A stretch of DNA of 64,000 nt from contig NZ_CP071383.1 of the NCBI RefSeq assembly GCF_017348915.1, positions 4,030,001 to 4,094,000 on the forward strand, given 5' to 3'. Below are positions 54,717 through 64,000 of the stretch, one piece after another. Source of the DNA: Leclercia pneumoniae (GTDB taxonomy: Bacteria; Pseudomonadota; Gammaproteobacteria; Enterobacterales; Enterobacteriaceae). Position 1 is the first letter of the stretch, and each line of letters begins with the position of its first letter. The notes beneath the pieces were generated by a model, which saw nothing but the letters and a program-made list of their open reading frames with translations, searched no databases and had not been told where the DNA came from. Made by a program: the position numbers and the translations under genes.

Positions 54717-56039
54717 ATGCAGGCCACAACCACAACTCTCGATTCACAACAGGAAAACGCCCCGGTTAACTCACGTAACAAAGTCGTTGTCGCCTCTCTG
54801 ATTGGCACCGCCATCGAGTTTTTCGACTTCTACATTTACGCGACCGCTGCGGTTATCGTCTTTCCACATATCTTCTTCCCGCAGGGCGACCCGACCGCCG
54901 CGACGCTGCAGTCTCTGGCGACCTTTGCCATCGCCTTTGTGGCGCGGCCGATTGGTTCCGCGCTCTTTGGTCACTTTGGTGACCGTATTGGCCGCAAAGT
55001 CACGCTGGTTGCTTCGCTGCTGACCATGGGGATCTCTACCGTCGCCATCGGCCTGCTGCCCACTTACGAGACCATCGGCATTCTGGCGCCGGTGTTGCTG
55101 GCGCTGGCGCGTTTTGGTCAGGGTCTGGGTCTGGGCGGTGAATGGGGCGGCGCGGCGCTGCTGGCCACCGAGAACGCCCCCGCACGTAAACGTGCACTGT
55201 ACGGCTCCTTCCCGCAGCTGGGTGCCCCGATTGGCTTCTTCTTTGCTAACGGGACCTTCCTGCTGCTCTCCTGGCTGCTGAATGATGAGCAGTTTATGAA
55301 CTGGGGCTGGCGTATTCCGTTTATTTTCTCTGCCGTGCTGGTGCTGATTGGCCTGTATGTGCGCGTCTCGCTGCACGAGACGCCGGTATTCGCCAAAGTC
55401 GCAGCGGCCAAAAAGCAGGTTAAAGTGCCGATGGGTACGCTGCTGACCAAACATGTCCGCGTGACCGTGCTCGGCACCTTTATCATGCTGGCAACTTATA
55501 CCCTGTTCTATATCATGACCGTCTACTCCATGACCTACAGCACCGCGCCTGCGCCGGTCGGCCTGGGGCTGCCGCGTAATGAAGTGCTGTGGATGTTGAT
55601 GATGGCGGTGATTGGCTTTGGCGTGATGGTGCCTATCGCCGGCCTGCTGGCGGATAAATTTGGCCGCCGCGCGAGCATGATCACCATCACCTCGCTGATT
55701 ATCCTGTTTGCGCTGTTCGTCTTCCCGCCGCTGCTGGGTTCCGGCAGCCCGGCGCTGGTGATGGCCTACCTGCTGATTGGCCTGAGCCTGATGGGGTTGA
55801 CCTTTGGCCCGATGGGTGCGCTTCTGCCTGAGTTGTTCCCGACTGAAGTGCGTTATACCGGTGCCTCGTTCTCCTATAACGTCTCGTCGATTCTGGGGGC
55901 TTCCGTGGCGCCCTACATCGCCACCTGGTTACAGGCAAACTACGGACTGTTCTACGTGGGTGTCTACCTGGCCGCGATGGCAGCTCTGACGCTGATTGCC
56001 TTGCTGCTGACGCACGAAACGCGGCATCAGTCGCTGTAA
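54717..56039 (+). CDS. yhjE: MFS (MHS family) transporter YhjE
   Basis: A 440-residue metabolite:proton symporter of the MHS family. Twelve predicted membrane segments; loop motif GHFGDRIGRKVTLVASLL between segments 2 and 3, and GLGLGGEWGGAALLATENAPARKR near residue 135. The substrate is unknown; relatives carry organic acids or betaines. Confidence 0.93.
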   Translation: MQATTTTLDSQQENAPVNSRNKVVVASLIGTAIEFFDFYIYATAAVIVFPHIFFPQGDPTAATLQSLATFAIAFVARPIGSALFGHFGDRIGRKVTLVASLLTMGISTVAIGLLPTYETIGILAPVLLALARFGQGLGLGGEWGGAALLATENAPARKRALYGSFPQLGAPIGFFFANGTFLLLSWLLNDEQFMNWGWRIPFIFSAVLVLIGLYVRVSLHETPVFAKVAAAKKQVKVPMGTLLTKHVRVTVLGTFIMLATYTLFYIMTVYSMTYSTAPAPVGLGLPRNEVLWMLMMAVIGFGVMVPIAGLLADKFGRRASMITITSLIILFALFVFPPLLGSGSPALVMAYLLIGLSLMGLTFGPMGALLPELFPTEVRYTGASFSYNVSSILGASVAPYIATWLQANYGLFYVGVYLAAMAALTLIALLLTHETRHQSL

Positions 56040-56043
56040 ACGT

Positions 56044-56075
56044 AAAACGGCAACCTGTGGGTTGCCGTTTTTTTT
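56044..56075. terminator. Bidirectional terminator between yhjE and yhjG
   Basis: AAAACGGCAACC and GGTTGCCGTTTT form a stem around TGTG, followed by further T residues. Confidence 0.92.
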
Positions 56076-56087
56076 ACGTCCTGCGCC

Positions 56088-58145
56088 TTACTTTTTCATC
56101 TGTGCCAGTATATTCCGACACTGATTCGCATCCCCTTCAGACGGTGAAATCAACGCCAGCAGCGCCGCCGCCGGCGTTACCAGTGTTGCCAGCGCCGCGG
56201 CCACCGCACCACGGGCAATCAACGGCCCGGCTTTCACCCCCGCATCCGGATTTTTAAAGGTTCCGCGTACGTACAGCGGCGAGCGCAGCGTAACGATACG
56301 GATGCCCTTACTTTCCGGATTGATGGTGAGGTCGAGCTGCTCAGAGGCCATGCTGGCGGTGCCCGTCACGTTGATGACCGCATTCTCCGTATCGAAGGCG
56401 AAGATCTGCGGTCGGGCAACGCCGTTGGCCAGATCGATATTGGCCGCCGCGCAGTTCACCCGCACTTCATCATCGCCAAAAATCTGACCAATGATAAAGT
56501 TGCCCACATTCAGGCCGAGGATCTCCATCAGGTTACGGCTGATCAGTCCATCGTTCATCAGTAGCTTCAGGTTACCGTTGCCGTTACCCAGCAGAGCAGC
56601 CACGGAATTACCGGTACCGCGGATCTCAGCATCACCGTTCATTTCACCGAGGGTTTTCTGCATTAATTCGACGTCAGGCATCAGCTCTTTTAACTTCAGC
56701 CGCCGCGCCTGAATATCTGCCCGCCCACGCATGGGGCTTTTATCCCCTTCCAGATGAATATTTGATGAGATGGTTCCGCCCGCCATGCCGAACTTCAGCG
56801 GCTGCAGGCGCAGGTCGGCATTTTTCAGCAGAATATGGGTAGAGAGATCGCTAATGGGCAGGCTACTGCCATGTTCAATACGGCGGCCTTTGAAACGCAC
56901 ATCGGCGTCCATCACGTCCCATTTATCTGTTTCAAAACGATCGTTTGGTAGCACCTTGCCGGCAGGCTGAGCGCTTTTCTCACCCTTTTTCTGCTCGGCG
57001 CGTTTCGCGCGCTCGGCACCCTTGCCCGAATCCACCCCGATCAGCGGGCCCAGGTCGGCGAGGCGCAGCTGCCGGGACTCCAGATCCCCTTCAAGCTTCG
57101 GCCGCGGCTTGCCGGTGGTGTAGGTTAGCGAGCCGTGGATATCACTGTCGCCGATGCGGCCATTAAAGTCGCGATAGTCATAGACCGACGACTTTTCGGT
57201 ATCAATTTTCGCGACCAGATGACCGTCGGTTTCAAACGGTGGAGTATCGGGCAGCAGCACGCCAGTCAGCTCATAAAGCTCGCCCAGCGAATCCCCGGCA
57301 AATTTCAGCTGGAGATCAACACCACCCATTTTCATCGGGTCGTTTACCGTGCCAACGAAGGCCACCCGCGTATTGCCAGAGCGGAAATCAGCCTGTACCG
57401 GGAACGGCGTGCCTTCGCTTCGCAGGGCCAGCATACCGCCAATTTTACCCTTGCCGCTTAAAGGCTGGTCGTTGTAGCGCCCTTCCGCCTTCAGGCCAAA
57501 GACGTAATCACCGACCTTATCTTTTTTGCCTTTGTTCCCCGTCACTTCGCTAAAGGGCAACGGTTTACCCAGCGGATCGACAAAGATCTCAATATCTGCC
57601 TTCGTCACCGCATCGTTGATATCGATCCGTCCGCGATCGAAGAGGATATTATCCAGGCGGAAAGACCAGGAGGACGGTTTGGCGTTGGGATCTTTTTCTT
57701 CGTCACTCCCCGCCAGATCAAAGGTCCAGTTGTTCTTTTTTTCCGACAGACGGATCAGCCGGGCATCCGGCTGTTGCAACTTGATCCACGGTAGATAGAC
57801 CGTTTTAGTGAACAGCGCCAGCGGCGCCAGCGTGGCCTCTACACGCGGCAGATGCACCATGGTAATTTCGGGGATATCCGGCGGGTTGCCGAGAATGATG
57901 TCGTTAGCATGGATGTGTGGCCATGGAACCCAGCTGCGCCAGCCGGTTTCCTCTTTCTGGCGCTCCCACACTACGCCCAAATCACCACGAATGGCGAATG
58001 GCCGGTTTAACTCAGTCGAGACTTTCTGGTTGATGGTCGGTTTGAGGCGATTCCAGTCAAACGTCGCAATAATGACGATTATCACCACAATCAACAACAA
58101 GAAGATCCCTAGCGACCAGGTGATTATCTTTGTTGTCTTGGTCAT
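56088..58145 (-). CDS. yhjG: AsmA family protein YhjG
   Basis: A 685-residue AsmA-like protein with one N-terminal membrane anchor (IITWSLGIFLLLIVVIIVII) and a long periplasmic repeat-beta-groove body. Family members such as TamB, YhdP and YdbH bridge the periplasm and help carry phospholipids to the outer membrane; YhjG is a smaller, less studied relative. The C-terminal AsmA domain (GTASMASEQLDLTINPESKG) is present. Confidence 0.92.
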   Translation of the reverse strand: MTKTTKIITWSLGIFLLLIVVIIVIIATFDWNRLKPTINQKVSTELNRPFAIRGDLGVVWERQKEETGWRSWVPWPHIHANDIILGNPPDIPEITMVHLPRVEATLAPLALFTKTVYLPWIKLQQPDARLIRLSEKKNNWTFDLAGSDEEKDPNAKPSSWSFRLDNILFDRGRIDINDAVTKADIEIFVDPLGKPLPFSEVTGNKGKKDKVGDYVFGLKAEGRYNDQPLSGKGKIGGMLALRSEGTPFPVQADFRSGNTRVAFVGTVNDPMKMGGVDLQLKFAGDSLGELYELTGVLLPDTPPFETDGHLVAKIDTEKSSVYDYRDFNGRIGDSDIHGSLTYTTGKPRPKLEGDLESRQLRLADLGPLIGVDSGKGAERAKRAEQKKGEKSAQPAGKVLPNDRFETDKWDVMDADVRFKGRRIEHGSSLPISDLSTHILLKNADLRLQPLKFGMAGGTISSNIHLEGDKSPMRGRADIQARRLKLKELMPDVELMQKTLGEMNGDAEIRGTGNSVAALLGNGNGNLKLLMNDGLISRNLMEILGLNVGNFIIGQIFGDDEVRVNCAAANIDLANGVARPQIFAFDTENAVINVTGTASMASEQLDLTINPESKGIRIVTLRSPLYVRGTFKNPDAGVKAGPLIARGAVAAALATLVTPAAALLALISPSEGDANQCRNILAQMKK

Positions 58146-58260
58146 TCCGCACTCCCTTTTTCGCTTGTCTTTCTAGAATATAGCGCAGGCAACGGGAAAG
58201 CGGCGGCTGCGTCCGGTAATAGCGCGTCATTCACGCACTATTATGGGAAGCAGCCAAAAC

Positions 58261-59031
58261 CTACAGAGTAAGGATGACGTTTTCGAGCGTGTCCATCGGG
58301 ACGGGGCGAGAGAGGAAGTAACCCTGCGCAGCAGCGGCCGGAGAGCTTTGCACGTCTCGCCACTCTTCCAGCGTCTCGATGCCCTCGACAATGACCCCCT
58401 GGCAGTAGCGGTTCATCAGCTGAAGCAACAGGGTGAACAGGTTCCGCCCTTCCGGTGTTTGGCGCAGCATGATGAAGAGATCGCGCGCCACTTTGATGTA
58501 GTCATAGCGCACTTCGCTCAGAGCCGAGAAGTTGGCCATGCCGGTACCGAAGTCGTCCAGCCACAGCGGAGCAAACTCGCACATTGCAGCGAAGGTCGAA
58601 TCTTGCGGTAAGCGTATATGCTCAACCAGCTCAAAGCGGATCCACGGCAGCGTAGCGATGAGCTGCTTTAACGTCTCATCCTGACGCACCGCCATCAGCG
58701 TAGGGCCATCGACGTTTACCGAGGCGAGGATCTTATGCTGCATGAAAAAGGGCTGCTTTTCCGCCAGCATGGTGAGCTGTTCTTCCAGCACATCCAGACG
58801 TTTGCGCACCGGAATTTCCGCAAAGTAGCGATCCGGCGCGATACGCTGATCGGGCGTTGACGGATGCGTCACGATGGTCAGGATCTCAACGGCCATCAGC
58901 GTGCCATCAATGCGATAGATGGGCTGACAGGTGTAAGCGCGCTCACATTGCAGCCAGTAGCGATGCTCCTGCAAGTTCTCAATACTTGCCTGAGGAACAA
59001 CTAGCCGCTGGATATCCTGCTGTAACTTCAT
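58261..59031 (-). CDS. pdeH: Cyclic-di-GMP phosphodiesterase PdeH
   Basis: Stand-alone EAL-domain enzyme that degrades c-di-GMP and keeps YcgR from braking flagella. 256 residues with the key acidic and basic positions present: EIL (variant of EAL) near residue 49, NVDG, ELVEH, DDFGTGMANF, IKVARD and VEGIET. These look catalytically complete. A sigma-28 promoter upstream places it in the flagellar regulon. Confidence 0.94.
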   Translation of the reverse strand: MKLQQDIQRLVVPQASIENLQEHRYWLQCERAYTCQPIYRIDGTLMAVEILTIVTHPSTPDQRIAPDRYFAEIPVRKRLDVLEEQLTMLAEKQPFFMQHKILASVNVDGPTLMAVRQDETLKQLIATLPWIRFELVEHIRLPQDSTFAAMCEFAPLWLDDFGTGMANFSALSEVRYDYIKVARDLFIMLRQTPEGRNLFTLLLQLMNRYCQGVIVEGIETLEEWRDVQSSPAAAAQGYFLSRPVPMDTLENVILTL

Positions 59032-59080
59032 TTCAGATGTCCTGTTGAATGGGAGATGAGCTGACGGGACTCGTCAAAGG

Positions 59081-59107
59081 TTATCGGCGCAGGAGATAAG
59101 AACTTTA
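59081..59107 (-). promoter_or_regulatory. Sigma-28 (FliA) promoter of pdeH
   Basis: The minus strand reads TAAAGTTC (-35), 11 bases, then GCCGATAA (-10), one base from the FliA consensus TAAAGTTT-N11-GCCGATAA. It lies 50 bp upstream of pdeH. Confidence 0.92.
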
Positions 59108-59175
59108 AGGCTGGTTGCAGGCGAAAATGAAATTCTGATGACAGAAACTGAAGCGGAACCTGTTCCAGTTCAAAA

Positions 59176-59198
59176 AAATAATGGAACGTCGTTTTAAT
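59176..59198. promoter_or_regulatory. Possible KdgR-type operator upstream of kdgK
   Basis: TGGAACGTCGTTTTA lies about 70 bp before kdgK and partly resembles the KdgR consensus (GAAAC...GTTTC half-sites). The match is imperfect. Confidence 0.3.
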
Positions 59199-59262
59199 AT
59201 GGTTGACCACTAAACGGTGCCAGAGCACACTACCTCTAATTTCACTCTTCAGGTTCAAGATT

Positions 59263-60192
59263 ATGTCCAAAAAGATTGCCGTCATTGGCGAATGCATGAT
59301 TGAACTCTCCCAAAAAGACGCGGAAGTGAGCCGCGGCTTTGGTGGCGATACATTGAACACGTCGGTCTACATTGCCCGTCAGGTCTCCCCTGATGCGCTG
59401 TCAGTGAACTATGTCACGGCACTGGGTACCGATAATTTCAGCCAGCAGATGCTGGAGAGCTGGCAGGCGGAGAACGTCGATACCTCCCTGACTCAGCGCA
59501 TGGAAAATCGTCTGCCTGGGCTTTACTACATCGAAACCGACAGCACTGGCGAGCGTACCTTCTACTACTGGCGCAATGAAGCGGCGGCGAAGTTCTGGCT
59601 GGAGAGCGATGACGCGGCGCGCATTTGCGAAGAGCTGGCTACGTTCGACTATCTCTATCTGAGCGGCATCAGCCTCGCCATCCTGAGCCAGGGTAGCCGT
59701 GATAAGCTGCTCTCTCTGCTGCGTGAATGCCGGGCTAATGGTGGCAAAGTAATCTTCGATAACAACTACCGTCCACGTTTGTGGGCCAGCCGCGAAGAGA
59801 CGCAGCAGGTCTACTCCCAGATGCTGCAATGTACCGATATCGCTTTCTTAACCCTCGACGACGAAGATGCGTTGTGGGGCGAAAAGCCGGTGGATGAGGT
59901 GATTGCCCGGACGCAGGCGGCAGGCGTCTCTGAGGTGGTGATCAAGCGCGGTGCCGATTCCTGTCTGGTCGCGGTTGCCGGTCAGCCGGTTATCGACGTT
60001 CCGGCAGTGAAGCTGGCGAAGGAAAAAGTGATTGATACTACAGCCGCGGGCGATTCATTTAGCGCCGGTTATCTGGCCGTACGCCTGACAGGCGGCACGC
60101 CGGAAGCGGCAGCCCAGCGCGGCCACCTCACTGCCAGTACGGTGATTCAGTATCGCGGGGCGATTATTCCCCGTGAGGCGATGCCGCACTAA
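59263..60192 (+). CDS. kdgK: 2-dehydro-3-deoxygluconokinase
   Basis: PfkB-family kinase that phosphorylates 2-keto-3-deoxygluconate, feeding hexuronate breakdown into the Entner-Doudoroff aldolase. 309 residues with GECMIELS at the start, NNYRPRLW in the middle, and the PfkB signature DTTAAGDSFSAGYLAVRL with catalytic Asp near residue 270. I chose ATG 59263 (MSKKIAVIGE). A miniature element interrupts its 3' flank. Confidence 0.95.
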   Translation: MSKKIAVIGECMIELSQKDAEVSRGFGGDTLNTSVYIARQVSPDALSVNYVTALGTDNFSQQMLESWQAENVDTSLTQRMENRLPGLYYIETDSTGERTFYYWRNEAAAKFWLESDDAARICEELATFDYLYLSGISLAILSQGSRDKLLSLLRECRANGGKVIFDNNYRPRLWASREETQQVYSQMLQCTDIAFLTLDDEDALWGEKPVDEVIARTQAAGVSEVVIKRGADSCLVAVAGQPVIDVPAVKLAKEKVIDTTAAGDSFSAGYLAVRLTGGTPEAAAQRGHLTASTVIQYRGAIIPREAMPH

Positions 60193-60211
60193 AAAACGGC
60201 TACCTGGGTTG

Positions 60212-60614
60212 TAATGCCGATCGGTTAAGCAATCCGGTATTTCTATGTCACTGAAGTGGAAAGGTTCCGTTCACTAAGGCATCTCTGCTTTTTGTCGGCC
60301 ACTCTGCGGCCTGACCGGGGCACGGGTGTTGACTCCCCGCTGAAATCGGCGAACCGGAGACCGGATGACAAGGGCTGGACGCCATGGATGGCGGCCAGAG
60401 GCGAAGCGAGACAGGGATGTCGAGTTGAGCCGACCGCAGGCAGGAGGTCGGGAGGTGAGCGCAGTACGAAGCACCGATTTCGTTGCGGGGCCGCGGGGAT
60501 TGACAAGGGGGACCCGGCGGTCCCCCTTGTCACGTTCACGGGTGGTGTAATGCCATATTCTGCTGAACATGAGGTGAACGGAACAATTCCACCGCACTTA
60601 ACCGATCGGCATTA
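60212..60614. mobile_element. 403-bp miniature element with IS4-like inverted ends
   Basis: The ends are a perfect 18-bp inverted repeat: TAATGCCGATCGGTTAAG at 60212-60229 and its complement at 60597-60614. This is one base from my recollection of the IS4 end. A second inverted pair lies inside (GGTTCCGTTCAC, about 60262-60273, with GTGAACGGAAC, about 60573-60583). No transposase is encoded; small open frames on both strands have no recognisable product. It also has a perfect 13-bp hairpin at 60502-60531. No target duplication is visible. Confidence 0.72.
60502..60531. repeat. Strong hairpin within the miniature element
   Basis: GACAAGGGGGACC pairs perfectly with GGTCCCCCTTGTC around CGGC. 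Confidence 0.85.
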
Positions 60615-60644
60615 CCACCGTTTATCTTTGCGCGAACGCCCACC

Positions 60645-62132
60645 TTACTGCGCCTGCGGAATATCCGTCACGTCCTGATGATCGCCAGAAACAACGGGAG
60701 CCGCACTCTGCGCAGGCACCATAATATTACTCCAGGTTTCTTGCAGCTCTTTCATGTTGTACTCAGGCTCGCCCTTCGGCTGCAGCAGAATCAGTGCCAT
60801 ATCCTGTGAAAGCTGCGAACGCAGATCCTGGTTCAGCATCTCCACCGTCAGGCCGCTCAGGAAGTCCTGGCGCAGTTTCTGATACTGCTCCGGCGCGATA
60901 TCCACCACCTGGTTTTGCAGGGAGCGAATACGCTGACTGATCAGGATATCGGTATCTGTGCGCGCATAGGTGGCAAACAGCTTTTGCAGCTCAAGGCCCT
61001 TTTGCGCCACCAGCGCGTTAAACTCTTCTACCGGCAGCCCGTTGTCACGTACCTTCGCCAGCTCTTTCGCCACCACCGCCATATTCGCGTTCAGCTTATC
61101 GTTCGGCGACTCAACGTTAATGGCGCACTGTGCACGCTGGAACAGTACCCGGCAATCAAAGCCCAGACCGATATCTTTAGTGTTGTTCTTGCTAAGCGTC
61201 TGCTGAACATGCCAGAACAGCGCTTCACGGGCTAAATCTGCACGCCAGTAACGCAGCAGGGCTGCGGATTCCCGAATAGGCTGCCACGGGCCATCCCACA
61301 TGATTGAGAGACGATCCTGACGCACTGTGTCGGTCATGATGCTGACAGGTTCGGCACGCAGCGGCGACAAGGTCGGCACTGGCGCCGGCGTATGGCGTTT
61401 ACCTTTCAGTTCGCCGAAGGTTTTATTGATCTGCTCTACTACCGCACGGGCGTCGACGTTACCCACCACAATCAGGGTCATCGCATCCGGGGTGTACCAG
61501 TTCTGGTAGAAAGATTTAACCTGTTCAATATCAACCGGCTGCTTCAGCGGCTCCGCCGGATCGTGGCCGAGCAGCGTTGATCCCTTGAGGCGATAGCGCC
61601 ACCAGCCCTCTTTGGTATCCGCCGGCCAGGTGGCAACCATGTCACTGTTGCTCAGCGCATAGTTAACGGTTTCAGGGGTAATGGAGACGTTGCCTGCGGT
61701 ATCAGAGAGCCAGGTCAGCGCCTCTTTGAGCAAATCATTACGGTTGTTCGGCAAGCTGAGGTTAAACATGGTGTAGTCATAAGAGACCACGGCAGGCGGG
61801 AGTGGGCGTTTCGGGTCGATGCCCTGTTGCCACAGTGAACGCACCTGCACAGCCTGCAGGCTGCCGCTTTGGGTCAGCGCCAGCCGGGGGATAAAGTGGC
61901 TAAAGCCGGTCTGCTGCGTGCTTTCCGTCAGGGAGCCCGTATTTACCGAGAGGCGGATTTCAATCCGATCGCTGGGACGCTGAGGCGTCGAGAGGACCTG
62001 CCACTGGAAGCCGTTCGCCAGCGTCCCCTGTTGCCATGCAGGATCGGGCTGGAGCGCATCAGCGTGCACGTAACTGGCTGCTGCCATCATCAGCAAACCG
62101 CCGGTTAAGAGTCGAATTTTTGTGCCCTGCAT
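60645..62132 (-). CDS. yhjJ: M16-family peptidase-like protein YhjJ, zinc motif absent
   Basis: A 495-residue periplasmic pitrilysin-like protein with signal peptide ending at SYVHA. Where active M16 enzymes have HxxEH this one reads HFIPR (residues 79-83), so the zinc ligands and catalytic Glu are missing. The C-terminal half keeps the family fold (WYTPDAMTLIVVGNVDARAV). It is probably a non-catalytic binding protein. Lies between kdgK and dctA as in E. coli. Confidence 0.92.
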   Translation of the reverse strand: MQGTKIRLLTGGLLMMAAASYVHADALQPDPAWQQGTLANGFQWQVLSTPQRPSDRIEIRLSVNTGSLTESTQQTGFSHFIPRLALTQSGSLQAVQVRSLWQQGIDPKRPLPPAVVSYDYTMFNLSLPNNRNDLLKEALTWLSDTAGNVSITPETVNYALSNSDMVATWPADTKEGWWRYRLKGSTLLGHDPAEPLKQPVDIEQVKSFYQNWYTPDAMTLIVVGNVDARAVVEQINKTFGELKGKRHTPAPVPTLSPLRAEPVSIMTDTVRQDRLSIMWDGPWQPIRESAALLRYWRADLAREALFWHVQQTLSKNNTKDIGLGFDCRVLFQRAQCAINVESPNDKLNANMAVVAKELAKVRDNGLPVEEFNALVAQKGLELQKLFATYARTDTDILISQRIRSLQNQVVDIAPEQYQKLRQDFLSGLTVEMLNQDLRSQLSQDMALILLQPKGEPEYNMKELQETWSNIMVPAQSAAPVVSGDHQDVTDIPQAQ

Positions 62133-62311
62133 GTGAACCCCTGATCAACATTCCTGGTTAAAAAGAGTGCTACACGCCCTGGAGCACTCTAAAGACGATA
62201 TTCAAAACACTCCGATTAGACCGCGCGTTAAGCGAAACGTCACGGCATGAAGTGAAATATACCCGAAAAAAATCTTGTCGAATTATGACAGGTATGAGGG
62301 GCCATTATGCG

Positions 62312-62347
62312 CAGGAGCCCGCACTCCGACAAGGGAATGCGGGCCTG
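62312..62347 (-). terminator. Hairpin downstream of dctA
   Basis: GCCCGCA and TGCGGGC pair around a 14-base loop, extended by CAG/CTG. No T-run follows on the minus strand, so it is a weak terminator candidate. Confidence 0.45.
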
Positions 62348-62357
62348 AGAGCAGATT

Positions 62358-63743
<1,386 letters not shown>

Positions 63744-63802
63744 TCAGAAATGAAACACAAATGTTAAAAAGTTTGAGCTGGCTCGCACAAGCCAGCAACA
63801 TT

Positions 63803-64000
63803 TTAATTCAACGCGGGGGTGTCATGGGGAGAAAGGTAATGCGCTTCAAAGAGATCGCGTGGAACGGCACGGGCGAAGAGATAACCCTGCCCATACTTCA
63901 CGCCAGCCTCTGCCAGCCAGTCGCGCTGAGCCTCGGTTTCGACCCCTTCGGCAATCACGTCCAGCGTCAGGCTTTGCGCCATCTGAATAATGGCCTGCAC
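63803..64000 (-). CDS. pdeK: C-terminal end of an EAL phosphodiesterase, cut by window edge
   Basis: The last 65 codons of an EAL-domain protein; the rest lies beyond the window. Visible features are [16 protein letters not shown] and [12 protein letters not shown], the final EAL motifs. Position after dctA matches E. coli pdeK (yhjK), a HAMP-GGDEF-EAL membrane protein that adjoins the cellulose genes. Confidence 0.85.
   Translation of the reverse strand: MQAIIQMAQSLTLDVIAEGVETEAQRDWLAEAGVKYGQGYLFARAVPRDLFEAHYLSPHDTPALN

Noticed and set aside
60200..60626. Target-site duplication of the miniature element
   Set aside because: IS4-family elements usually duplicate about 11-13 bp, but the flanks do not match each other, so no duplication is claimed.
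60243..60678. Small open frames of 60-140 codons inside the miniature element
   Set aside because: Frames exist on both strands, as expected for GC-rich palindromic DNA, with no known domain and no ribosome-binding site.

Overview
The window is chromosomal DNA of a member of the Enterobacteriaceae, most likely in or near Enterobacter, Leclercia or Lelliottia. Gene order and protein sequence follow the rpoH-to-dctA arc of the E. coli chromosome closely: rpoH-ftsXEY-rsmD-yhhLMN-zntA-tusA-yhhQ-dcrB-yhhST-acpT, then yhiN-pitA-uspBA-rsmJ-prlC-rlmJ-gor-treF, then yhjCDEG-pdeH-kdgK-yhjJ-dctA-pdeK. The blocks between these anchors differ from E. coli K-12. The genus is inferred from general resemblance, because no rRNA or other marker is present.

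Region 1 (1-16100) is core: heat-shock sigma factor, cell-division and SRP-receptor genes (ftsX/E/Y), an rRNA methyltransferase, zinc export (zntA with a textbook ZntR-type operator), tusA, a queuosine-precursor transporter (yhhQ) preceded by a good candidate preQ1-I riboswitch, dcrB and two transporters. A three-gene TRAP transporter (8996-11786) sits between zntA and tusA. A complete IS1 with a 9-bp target duplication (16118-16903) lies just downstream of yhhT.

Region 2 (17219-32870) is the main accessory block. It is an 18-gene aryl polyene (APE) cluster, apeA to apeR, all on the plus strand with many overlapping genes, followed directly by the phosphopantetheinyl transferase gene acpT. 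It encodes two acyl carrier proteins, a starter-unit ligase, ketosynthases plus a chain-length-factor-like partner, two complementary dehydratase-like subunits, a ketoreductase, a methyltransferase, a thioesterase, acyl- and glycosyltransferases, and an export set (LolA-like, MMPL/RND and two lipoproteins). Together they should build a polyene-carboxylate lipid and place it in the outer membrane. E. coli K-12 keeps acpT without the cluster; here enzyme and carrier proteins are together.

Region 3 (32877-37041) holds a phenolic acid decarboxylase with a divergent LysR regulator, an SDR oxidoreductase, a HAD phosphatase and a stand-alone TerC-family membrane protein. Region 4 (37304-49168) is core again (yhiN to treF), but dtpB is missing between uspA and rsmJ, and the acid-fitness block that lies between gor and treF in E. 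coli is replaced by one small membrane-protein gene. Region 5 (49183-52219) holds a HEPN-like/ankyrin-like membrane protein, a GNAT acetyltransferase and an SDR. Region 6 (52339-64000) is the yhjC-to-pdeK core segment, with a 403-bp IS4-like miniature element lodged downstream of kdgK.

Several regulatory sites can be read directly: the zntA operator, a sigma-28 promoter for pdeH, a sigma-32 promoter for prlC-rsmJ, sigma-S type -10 elements for treF and uspB, and a number of intrinsic terminators. I saw no rRNA, tRNA, CRISPR array or prophage. The APE cluster is a known class; the less familiar items are the split dehydratase pair, the yhhQ riboswitch, the palindromic repeats and the miniature element.
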